28,805 bases of DNA, taken from positions 34,691 to 63,495 of the forward strand of contig ML210291.1 of the NCBI GenBank assembly GCA_004369085.1. The letters run 5' to 3'. The notes below the pieces were generated by a model. The model worked only from the letters and a program-made list of their open reading frames with translations, was not told the DNA's origin and did not search any database. This document shows positions 1-7,512 of the stretch, piece by piece. Origin of the DNA: Coprinopsis marcescibilis (lineage: Eukaryota; Basidiomycota; Agaricomycetes; Agaricales; Psathyrellaceae). The position numbers were made by a program, and so were the translations under genes. How positions within the stretch are numbered: position 1 is the first letter of the stretch; each line of letters begins with the position of its first letter.

Positions 1-118
1 AACACCGCGCCGCCCCCGCCGCTGCCCCGCCCGCTCCCGCTCCCGCAGCACCAGACCTCGGATCTCATCAAGCAGAGTCTGCAGGCCAGCAAAGTCGCGC
101 AGAGCATGAAACGCGCAG
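1..118. repeat. Terminal direct repeat, left copy
   Basis: These 118 bases are identical, base for base, to 28688-28805. They lie in the Pro-rich stretch of the EH-domain gene and end just after the ATG of SMKRA. Codon phase is the same in both copies, so the gene runs continuously from the right end into the left end. This means circular topology, a tandem unit, or an assembly overlap; the sequence alone cannot tell which. Confidence 0.98.
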
Positions 119-2016
119 AGGAGATGTTGGAAAAGGAGCGGGTCATGCAGGTTCTGAAGAGCAGCAATCCCAGTGCATCGAGCATACGCAAGTCCTCATT
201 CATCCCGTTTATTTGTGGTACTGACTATGTGTGTACAGATGGTGGACCGTTTTTCAAGCCCGCTGTGCCGGTGCCAGCGACTGGCAAACGGAGCCCGGTG
301 AAGACGCTGTTCCCGCCAAACCCGTCCTCTTCATCTTCATCGTCCCATCGGCATACGGCATCAACCTCATCGCATCATGTGCCTGCGTTTCCGTTGCAGC
401 ACCAACCGGGCCTCTCGCATGCGCGTGTCATGGATGCGCGTACTGCGAGCAGCTCGTCTTCTTCGTCTTTTGGTGGTGATGGCGATGGGGACGACTACCA
501 GAGCCGGAGCCACGGAGGCTACCCGAGTGGCGGCGCTGTAAAGGGGCACCGGCGGACTGCTACTTCTACTGGTGTTGGTGTGGGTGTAGGAGAGAGGGTG
601 AGGAACCGGGTGATGGAGAGTCTGGATCGGGATTGGGATCGGGATCGCCATAGGCATGTGCAGCAACAGCCGTCCCCGCCCATGTCGACTAGCTCGTTGG
701 AGCAGGTTGCGTTGGCTGCTGCACCTGACCGGGCGAAGGTGAAGAGCCGGCCGCATACCCCCCCTACCTCGCTGTATATCCCGCAGGACTCGCCGAGGAA
801 GAGGACACCGGATGGGATGATGGTGGATAGGAAGAATACGACTGATATGAATAGGAATAGGAGTGATATGAACACGAATACGATGAACACGAATACGATG
901 ACTAGGATGAATACGACCAATACGAACACAATGGATGCCCAAGCGAGTAGTGGATCGACGACGATGATAGGTCCAGGGCAGGGTGCGAAAACGAAAGCGA
1001 AGAGGCCGATCCCGCTGAGCGGTGCGAGTAATTTGAGGGCAGAGGCTGCCAAGAAGGGTCCGCCTCCTCCTCCTCCTCCTCCTCCTCCGCACCATGTAGC
1101 GAACGATGCTGGGGCTGGAGTTGCGCCACCGCCTATGCATCCTGATCGGGTTGGGAGGGCTGGTGCGGTCGGTGGTGCGAAGGTTGCGGCGGCAAGGTCG
1201 AGGGGCCGCTCGAGTCCTATACGGGGAGCGACGTTTGATGAGGTTTATGGTGTGCGTCGGGGTGCGGATGCGGATGGGGAATATGGGGAAGCAGGCGTGG
1301 TGCTTGAGGTCGTCTCGCCATTTGATGCGAGTGCGAGTCCTGGGTTGTCGGGGTTGAGTGTTTATACGGGTCCGGGTGTGGGGCAGGAATATGGGAAGGG
1401 GGGTGGTGTGAGGAGGTTTGGGAGTGCGAATGCGAGTCAGAGTAATAGTCAGAGTCAGAGTAGGAGTCAGAGTAGGAGTCGGGCGGGGGGTGCGAGTGCG
1501 GGTGGGAGGGTACCTGTGGTGAGTGGTGGTGTGGGTGGTGGTGAAGGGCGGAGTGTGAGTGGTGGTGGAATGATATCGGGTGGGGCCACATCAGCAGGAG
1601 GAACATCAGCAGGAGTAGGAACATCAGCAGGAGTAGGAGCAGCAGGAGCGGGAGGAGCGGGACACAGCCGAACCGGCTCCTCATCGCCTTATACACGCTC
1701 TCCGTCCGGTTCACCGTTTAGCCCTACGCCTAGTTCTCCGCTTGTGAGGAGCGCGAGGAATCCGTTTGAGAGTGGTGGGTATGGTGGTGGAGGGCCGTTT
1801 GGGGGCCTTGGGGGAGGAGGTAATAGAGGAGGAAGGAATGGGGGTAATGGGGGAGGGAATGGAGGAACCAACAGCTCGCCGACGACGAGGGTGTTTAGTA
1901 GTCGCAGTTTGCATTATCCGAGTTCTGGTCCTGGGGGTGGGTATCCATTGAGAGTTTCACGGAACCTCCTACCTTGGAGGTTCAGCGGAACACGCTGGCG
2001 AGGACGTTCGCACTAG
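1..2016 (+). CDS. EH-domain (Irs4/Tax4-like) protein, C-terminal half, 5' partial
   Basis: This is the continuation of the gene at 27808-28805; frame 1 is open from base 1. Proteins of this basidiomycete family carry an N-terminal EH (EF-hand) domain that binds NPF peptides and are related to yeast Irs4/Tax4, which act in phosphoinositide and cell-wall signalling. The half seen here has a charged helix conserved in the family (DLIKQSLQASKVAQSM, then KRAEEMLEKERVMQVLKSS), a SPVKTLFPP block, SSLEQVALA, a run of ten prolines near 1062-1091, an FDEVYGV block, and long Ser/Gly/Asn low-complexity tracts. Asn/Thr/Met repeats lie at 848-930 and SQSQSR repeats at 1437-1485. From about 1950 this frame only crosses a tandem repeat that belongs to another frame, so the last 22 residues are probably not native. 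The family's usual conserved C-terminus was not found (judged from memory of the family). Joined to the right end it would encode about 931 residues. Confidence 0.8.
   Translation, partial: NTAPPPPLPRPLPLPQHQTSDLIKQSLQASKVAQSMKRAEEMLEKERVMQVLKSSNPSASSIRKSSFIPFICGTDYVCTDGGPFFKPAVPVPATGKRSPVKTLFPPNPSSSSSSSHRHTASTSSHHVPAFPLQHQPGLSHARVMDARTASSSSSSSFGGDGDGDDYQSRSHGGYPSGGAVKGHRRTATSTGVGVGVGERVRNRVMESLDRDWDRDRHRHVQQQPSPPMSTSSLEQVALAAAPDRAKVKSRPHTPPTSLYIPQDSPRKRTPDGMMVDRKNTTDMNRNRSDMNTNTMNTNTMTRMNTTNTNTMDAQASSGSTTMIGPGQGAKTKAKRPIPLSGASNLRAEAAKKGPPPPPPPPPPHHVANDAGAGVAPPPMHPDRVGRAGAVGGAKVAAARSRGRSSPIRGATFDEVYGVRRGADADGEYGEAGVVLEVVSPFDASASPGLSGLSVYTGPGVGQEYGKGGGVRRFGSANASQSNSQSQSRSQSRSRAGGASAGGRVPVVSGGVGGGEGRSVSGGGMISGGATSAGGTSAGVGTSAGVGAAGAGGAGHSRTGSSSPYTRSPSGSPFSPTPSSPLVRSARNPFESGGYGGGGPFGGLGGGGNRGGRNGGNGGGNGGTNSSPTTRVFSSRSLHYPSSGPGGGYPLRVSRNLLPWRFSGTRWRGRSH
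848..930 (+). repeat. Imperfect coding microsatellite (Met-Asn-Thr-Asn)
   Basis: Repeats of the type gaacacgaatacgat follow each other here inside the EH gene and encode alternating Met, Asn, Thr and Arg. The tract stays in frame and sits in a part of the protein expected to be disordered. Confidence 0.7.
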
Positions 2017-2240
2017 AGAGTTTCACAGAACCACCTACTTTGGAGGTTGAGTGGAACACGCTGGCAAGATCTCTCTCACCAGAGAGTTTGGCTGAAGTGA
2101 TTGACGGGTCCCGGAGCGCAATGGAGGTAGACCTTTCAGAGGCGGTAATGGACCAAGTTTTACCTACCCACCGCACTCGAGGGGCTCAAAAATGCAAAGC
2201 CTGGTCACGACTGACCGAGGACAAGAGTCCTTGTGATTGA
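1902..2240 (+). pseudogene. Coding remnant in a second frame, with 22-residue repeats
   Basis: Frame 3 is open from 1902 to the stop at 2238-2240. It reads two 22-residue repeats containing ESFTEPPTLEV and NTLAR, then a third unit beginning ESLAEV and an acidic stretch. The two full 66-bp units differ at seven sites in their first 18 codons. Five of these are silent in frame 3 (ACG/ACA, CCT/CCA, ACC/ACT, GCG/GCA, AGG/AGA). That pattern says frame 3 was translated and under selection, although the EH gene reaches the region in frame 1. It could be the true C-terminus of the EH protein after a frameshift or missed intron, or the tail of another gene joined here. No family was recognised. Confidence 0.5.
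1950..2096 (+). repeat. 66-bp tandem repeat, 2.2 copies
   Basis: Unit 1 is 1950-2015, unit 2 is 2016-2081 and a partial third unit is 2082-2096. All begin gagagttt. The length is a multiple of three, so the reading frame is kept from unit to unit. Confidence 0.9.
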
Positions 2241-2653
2241 TCATTTCACATTCCACATCGTCACCAAACAGATTTCGCGGTATCCCTTTCCAGGCCTAGG
2301 GATCTGCTGTGATGCAGCCGACAGCGAGTGTGGGATGGGAAATCAAGCGGCGAAAAGATTGGGTAGGTGAGTGTCGTTCCACATCGCTTTTAGCGCCGGG
2401 TTTTGGAAGGCTCCGTTAACGACGTCATCATCGTCATCATCCCTCGGGCTCAGTCTCACTCAACAAGCAACTCGCGTCGTCCGAACGTAGGTGGACGGAA
2501 GCGTCTGCCAGTGTCATTTCCGAAAGATGACCAGACCATGGCCTCTCGCTCTGCAGCACTACGGTGGAATTCCAGGGACTTAATGAGGCCAATGTTTCTG
2601 TAACATGTACCACGAAAAATATAAAGAATATTGATATTCGTAACAACAAGTTA
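2241..2653. other. Convergent intergenic region
   Basis: This gap lies between the 3' ends of the EH-gene remnant (plus) and the GTPase gene (minus). No gene is supported. Short ORFs here lack splice or family support. Confidence 0.6.
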
Positions 2654-4627
2654 TTAGTTATTTTCCATCCCAAGACAGGTATAAATGGCTTTCGAAATTT
2701 TCTCTGGGGTGATGACGCCTCCCGAGCCCAAGTTAATATCGTCGACCGCGGTGGTTTGGAGACTAGATCTCCGACATTCCAATGCATCGATCACGACGCT
2801 GGATGACAATGCTCTTGGCGGGTCAGACGGTAGAATGTTCAGAAATATGCCATGTAAGATCACAACCAGGTTTACTATGTATGTCGCCAAGAACTTTGCC
2901 GTCGAGGGACTGTTTCGTAGAGAAATCAGCATGGTGATCTCCTGATAGTTAATCTATACATACTATTTCCGGTACTTTCCATAGAGGAATCGCAGGGCCA
3001 GAACGCCCAGGCTGATGGCGCTGAGAGGGAGTGCCAACGCAGTAGCGCCAGCCACTTGCACAAGGCTGATCAAATCGGACACCGTCGAAACACCATCAGC
3101 CAGAGATCTGTAGAAATGCTGTTAAATACGTTGCGCCAGTCTCAGATATGCCACGTACGAGGTCTGGTTGAGAAGATCGTCGGCAGGCGGAGCGACCAGG
3201 GCAAGCATTCGAGAGAAGAACTCAGGGCTCGAGAGGATCTAGTAGCTCATTTCAATGTCAATGGTAAAGTGAAAAAAGATAGAAGTGACCTGCCTTGTCA
3301 GGATCATTGAAGTTCCATACCAGCAAGATATCATCATGTATACGACGAATACAATCAATGATCATTTCTCCTTCGAATACAATGCTTTTTCCAAGATCTA
3401 TCCAGTATTCTGTATCGGTTGTCAGCGCATTGTTCAAAGATGTGAAAGGAGTATGAATACTCTTTGCGCCTTCGCTAACATTAAAGTATGAGTTGTAGTA
3501 AACGAACTAGAATGAACAACGTACAAGACAGAGAGCTCAACTTTCTGCCTAGCATTAACCTGTTGAGCAGCTGCCCAAGGAATCCACAGTTCACCTTCAA
3601 CACCACGCAGCGTCTGCCGAGTTACATCCGCCAACTCGACGAACATTTTTCGCATAACCTGGCGATCTGTGTCCTTGATCGATGTTGATATCTTCACCCA
3701 AGGAATGTGGGCTCCCGACAACGACAATTCTTTCCATGCCTTCTGGAGCGTCCCCGCCGAGGAATCGAGTGACTCCGATGCTTTCTTTTCGGAATCAGCC
3801 AGCCTTTCGGGCATGGGTCTCTTCGAGCGGTCTTTGGATAAATATTGGTTGACCAGTGTGTCGTACTTGGTGAGAACCGCTATAATCGGGATATTTACTA
3901 TTCAACTCATGAGCCCCCGATCTATTCGTGAAAGGAAGAACGATGCTCACGTTCAATAGCCAGCTTCAGCAAGTCCTCGTCTCCCGATTGTAGGAGCCTT
4001 CCACCTCTTCGAGGGGTCTCCAGGCAAAACCTATCGAACCAAGGGTTGTGAACTGATCTATGTGCACGGTAGGTTAGGTGAGCGCCTCACCATATCGCAT
4101 GGATGCGTCGAGAGAGCTCTGAATACTCCTGGCTTCTTCGCAGAAACCTGTCCACCTTTTTCCAGTTGGTTTCGGAACCCGCCTCGAAGCCTTTGCTGTC
4201 ATGGAGGATGAAGCGAGGATTATCTGATGATTCATAAGCTTCCTCAATGTCGGCCTCTCCAGCACGATTGTGGGCGATGTCGATCTGGAGTATCTTCTTG
4301 AATGGTGACAATGGACAGAGTGAGCCCAACGAACCTTCGCTGGATCGACGTTAAACATATGGCGGACGAGCGAAGACTTCCCAACACCGGACTATGGTTT
4401 AATATCAGTGGAATTTCAAGGGTGACCGAGGGGTCGACATCACATTTCCAATGAGTATGATGCGGAATCTGCATGCAGAGCAGCTTTATTAACACTAGAC
4501 CCTGATCCGAATAGTTTCAAACATACCTTGGGCATTCGTTAAACGTCCGCTCAACTTGAGAAGGTAAACTATCGGGGACGGGAGGTATCAGGAGTGGCTG
4601 TCCGGAGTTTACTTTGGCAGGAAACAT
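2654..4627 (-). CDS. G-domain P-loop GTPase with C-terminal hydrophobic segment, 496 aa
   Basis: Ten exons on minus: 4627-4527, 4468-4444, 4391-4335, 4284-4091, 4030-3951, 3897-3525, 3474-3294, 3238-3159, 3107-2964 and 2909-2654 (1491 nt, 497 codons with stop). The product is a GTP-binding protein of the AIG1/dynamin-like 'G domain' family expanded in Agaricomycetes. G1 is GNSGVGKS (residues 41-48), G3 is HDSKG and G4 is TKYD (in AVLTKYDTLV). A VWNFNDPDK block follows, then a hydrophobic stretch (VAGATALALPLSAISLGVLAL) that could sit in a membrane, and a conserved tail ending CLGMENN. Introns are 50-60 nt. Intron 7 appears to use GC-AG ends (AAG|gcaggt), because every GT alternative breaks the frame or loses the conserved block. 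No stop or frameshift is needed, so the gene looks intact. Its cellular role is not known. The start is the first ATG in frame with G1, downstream of a TATA-like box. Confidence 0.85.
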
Positions 4628-4676
4628 GGGATTGTCCAAGGTGCGATACCTCGGCAGCTCATGGAAGCGCTTAAAG

Positions 4677-4683
4677 CTTTATA
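4677..4683 (-). promoter_or_regulatory. TATA-like box of the minus-strand GTPase
   Basis: TATAAAG on the minus strand lies about 50 bases upstream of the ATG at 4627, which suits a short fungal 5' leader. No other core element was identified. Confidence 0.4.
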
Positions 4684-4870
4684 ATGTTGCCAAACCTTCT
4701 CTCTACCGTTGATTGTACATCTTTCGTCAGTTCTAGACAAAAGCACCGGCCGATAAGTTAAGGTTTTGGCACGTTAACTCCTAGAACCGGACCCACTTCA
4801 ATTGAAGTCCAAGACATCACCAATTGGGTGCGTAGGACTCCTACGCTAGCAGTAATTTGTTCACATCCCG

Positions 4871-5272
4871 TCATAAATCCTCCCATTTCCCATGTCCATC
4901 TTGTTCGCGACTGTATCGGCAATCGATCTCATCTTCAGGTCGCATGGCAAACTTGTGCCACTTGGAAGTAGATGCCTCTTCTCCCGTGTTCCCCAGTCCC
5001 CAGTCCCCTGTAATCCATTCTTCCAGCTGTGTTTTATCTTCTTTAAGCTGACCTTGTGACTTTAGTCTTCTCATTCTAGATTTCTCGTCCCCCTCAACAT
5101 CAAGATTCCCCCGCGCTTTTCGGTGCAGATTGGCGAGAACGCCGCTCGTCCAATCTCCCGGTGTGCTTATACCGTTCACAGGCCGCCCCGGTGTATCGTC
5201 CTGGTCGTATGACCTCCTCTTGTGACAGAAATTATGCTTCGTGTACTTCTGCATCACATATGTGACCTGCAT
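4871..5272 (-). CDS. Small charged protein of unknown function, 133 aa
   Basis: This is a single uninterrupted ORF. The product is hydrophilic and highly charged. It has a basic N-terminal part (KYTKHNFCHKRRSYD), a central region rich in Glu, Lys and Arg (DEKSRMRRLKSQGQLKEDK), a Trp-containing block (EEWITGDWGLGN) and a C-terminal block (KWHKFAMRPEDEIDCRYS). It has no signal peptide or membrane segment. Its composition looks like real protein rather than a random ORF, but I do not recognise the family. It is transcribed away from the second GTPase and shares a 168-bp spacer with it. An upstream exon cannot be excluded: another ATG lies at about 5280, followed by an in-frame stop in one frame. 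Confidence 0.5.
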   Translation of the reverse strand: MQVTYVMQKYTKHNFCHKRRSYDQDDTPGRPVNGISTPGDWTSGVLANLHRKARGNLDVEGDEKSRMRRLKSQGQLKEDKTQLEEWITGDWGLGNTGEEASTSKWHKFAMRPEDEIDCRYSREQDGHGKWEDL

Positions 5273-5440
5273 TCATTTCACAGCGTCCCAATTGGGTTTT
5301 GACGACCCACGGGTTTATCGATAAGCTTGAACTTCGGTTCTGACACAAGAACCAACACCACACACTGTACCAGTCAAGCCGAGCAAAAGCTCGTAGTGGA
5401 CAGAACAACACCCGCCTACGACCCCTCACAGCAAAGAGAA
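5273..5440. promoter_or_regulatory. Divergent promoter spacer
   Basis: These 168 bases separate the starts of the small minus-strand gene and the plus-strand GTPase. The part before the plus start is C- and A-rich (accaacaccacacactg), a common feature of fungal leaders. No clear TATA box was found. Confidence 0.35.
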
Positions 5441-6483
5441 ATGAGCGACATCAAGGAGGCATTGAAACTTCGCGAGAAATATACCCACTTCCGCATTCTT
5501 GTTATCGGGCGAGCCAATGCAGGCAAAACCACATTGCTAAAGAGGGTGTGCAACACAGACGAGGATCCATGCATCTACGACGAAAACAACGATAATCAGG
5601 TGTGGTCGCGAGATGCTTTAAGATCTCAATGGTCAAGGTCGCTGACACACTACCCATCCACAGCTCACACCGACTGAAGAGGTATTGCAACCCTCTCTCC
5701 TCCTCATGATACGCCGCTGATTAGGGTCATCAGCGCGGCATCCATGACATCGAGAGACAGTTCGCATTCAGAAGCAACCCCCAATTCGTTTTCCACGATT
5801 CTCCCGGATTTGAGACTGGAGACGAGAAGCAGCTCCAGGCGGTGCGCTCGTTTATAGAGAAGAGGTCCAGAGCAAAGAACCCCAATGAGCAGTTGCACGC
5901 CATCTGGTCTGATTCGTTTACCTCTAATATTGCTCAGAATATGCCTGCCGACCGGCAATCCTTCTAGGTTTTGCTTCGTCTTGAATGCTTCACGACCGCT
6001 GTTGGAACTCGAACAGCAGTTCTTCGGCGAGCAACGGGCTGGGAACAGTAGGTGACCTACACACATCGGGTTTATCGTTGAACACTGAACTTGGGTCCCT
6101 CACAGTCCCCGTGATAGCGATCTTCACCAAATTCGACGACCTTGTCACTCAGATCTATGATAGGGACAAGGATTATGACGAAAATGAGGCAATGGCCAAG
6201 GAGGTCGTTGAACAGGAGTTCCGATTGCCACTGACGAAGTTTAGCTACGGACCTAAGGCCTATGTGCGCTTTGAGGGTGCGCCCATGCGTCCGACATTTC
6301 ACTAGAAAGGTTTAGCTAATCCTGTCTCTAGCACTTGATGATGACAAAGGTGATTATCAGGAGCAAGTGAAGGTACTGATCGATGAAACAGCGTTTTCTC
6401 TTGATGGACTCGCCCTCAAGATGCTGTTCGTCTCAGTGCAGCAAAACAATCTGGAGATTTGCATCCGGAGCGCCATACGTTAG
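5441..6483 (+). CDS. G-domain P-loop GTPase, short form, 253 aa
   Basis: Six exons: 5441-5599, 5664-5681, 5725-5906, 5968-6047, 6106-6276 and 6332-6483 (762 nt, 254 codons with stop). The second exon is only 18 nt and encodes LTPTEE. G1 is GRANAGKT (residues 23-30), G3 is HDSPG (in VFHDSPGFETGDE) and G4 is TKFD (in IAIFTKFDDLV). The block YTHFRILVIGRANAGKTTLL, the following LKRVCNT and the late block LALKMLFVSVQQNNLE are characteristic of a GTPase family expanded in mushrooms. No membrane segment is present. The TAG stop (6481-6483) overlaps a perfect 5' splice site (TA|gtgagt), so a longer spliced form is possible. The gene appears intact. It differs from the minus-strand GTPase in length and C-terminus, so the two are not recent duplicates. 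Function is unknown. Confidence 0.85.
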
Positions 6484-6593
6484 TGAGTATTATTGCCCCA
6501 AATTCATGGGTTAATACGTCATTGGTAATTCACCATATTATAGCACCAATATTTCAAGGTACGATGGTGATACAAAGGTAGGAGAGAGTGGTA

Positions 6594-6904
6594 ATGCAGG
6601 TTGTCCAAGCTAACATTGATCGAGGGCTTGGTCCTGGCGACAGCAGTGTGGTTTGGGCACTGCTACCAACCGGTGAGTACATTCTCCGTGTGAAAAGTTC
6701 ATACAATTGAATATGGGATAGGTGGTGAGAGCAAATCATTGTAAGTCCGCTGCCACGATTCCAGTGTTCCGGTCTCATTATGGATCTTAAGATATGGTTC
6801 GTTGCAAGGCTTCAAGGCTAATATTTATGGTTTAGGACGTAAGTTCACAATACGGATGGATAATCTCCATGACTAATATGATTGTTGTAGTATGTGAGTA
6901 TTAG
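6594..6904 (+). CDS. Small multi-exon gene or gene fragment, unknown
   Basis: A consistent chain of short exons can be read: 6594-6672, 6722-6740, 6792-6838 and 6891-6904. All junctions are GT-AG (gtgagt, gtaagt, gtaagt) with introns of 49-52 nt and matching phases, giving about 52 residues. The sequence includes GLGPGDSSVVWALLPTGG and YGSLQGFKANIYGLG. I do not recognise it. It starts about 110 bases after the GTPase stop and could instead be alternative 3' exons of that gene, since the GTPase stop overlaps a 5' splice site. It ends just before the left 70-bp array and may be a gene truncated there. Confidence 0.35.
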
Positions 6905-6978
6905 TCAACATCTATATGATGAAGCAGACATGTCAACCGCATGAAGGGAAAGAAGGTACGGTAGGCTCGGATTCCGTG

Positions 6979-7205
6979 GCCGCGTCTCTTACTGTGATCT
7001 GTCTTGCATCGTTCCGTGCAGGATGTGAGTCTTGGGCAGTCTCGCGATGTGTCGCTGCATCTCTGACTGTCTCGCATCGCGTTCCGTGCAGGCGGTGAGT
7101 CTTGGGCAGCCTTGCGATGTGTCGCTGCATCTCTGACTGTCTCCCGTCGCGTTCCGTGCAGAGGGTGAGTCTTTGGCATCCTCGCGATGTGTCGCTGCAC
7201 CTATG
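6979..7205 (+). repeat. Left array of 70-bp intron-like repeats
   Basis: Two full units (7049-7118 and 7119-7188), a diverged unit before them and a 17-base partial unit after them. The same repeat recurs at 19715-19990 in the same orientation. Each unit reads GTGAGTCTTGGGCAG..., then gtgtcgctgc, ctgactgtctc and cgttccgtgcag: a 5' splice site, a branch-point-like ctgac and a 3' splice site. Three bases separate one unit's AG from the next unit's GT: GAT, GCG and AGG. The rest of the unit is nearly invariant. Confidence 0.9.
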
Positions 7206-7215
7206 GCCACCAGCA

Positions 7216-7512
7216 ATCAGCTTAGTAAGAGGCCTTGAAGGGGGGTTCTTCTCAACAGAACTTCTTGGCCTTAAATATGGTAATGCCGACGTGCAGATCG
7301 CCCGTCACTTCTAAAATTAGAAAGGCCTGCCCGCCGTCAGCTTTTATCCCGTCGGAAAGCTGCACTGGGGTTGCAACCCATGCAGCAGAGCGGCTGCATC
7401 CGACAAACATTGTATATACAAATCAAAAATCAAATCAAAACGTCGTTACACCGTCCTTGTCACGGCCCGTATTTTGCTCCTTACCCTTCGCTCTTCGTCC
7501 ATTCACAACACA
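7216..7512 (+). promoter_or_regulatory. Upstream region of the KDZ gene
   Basis: This stretch has no coding support. A tatata run at 7413-7418 lies about 95 bases upstream of the ATG at 7513 and is followed by an A-rich tract and then a C-rich tract, a plausible fungal promoter and leader. Confidence 0.35.

Noticed and set aside
367..1140. Minus-strand Arg/His-rich ORF opposite the EH gene, and similar antisense ORFs to 1914
   Set aside because: Shadow of low-complexity, GC-biased coding sequence on the plus strand.
6979..7205. CRISPR-like array
   Set aside because: Spacing between repeats is three bases, the sequence is eukaryotic, and no cas genes are present.
6901..7216. Minus-strand ORFs in all three frames through the left 70-bp array (and likewise 19683-19995)
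   Set aside because: The unit is 70 bases, so each frame cycles through the others, and stop-free repeats make long ORFs automatically. Peptides repeat out of register and no start or splice support exists.
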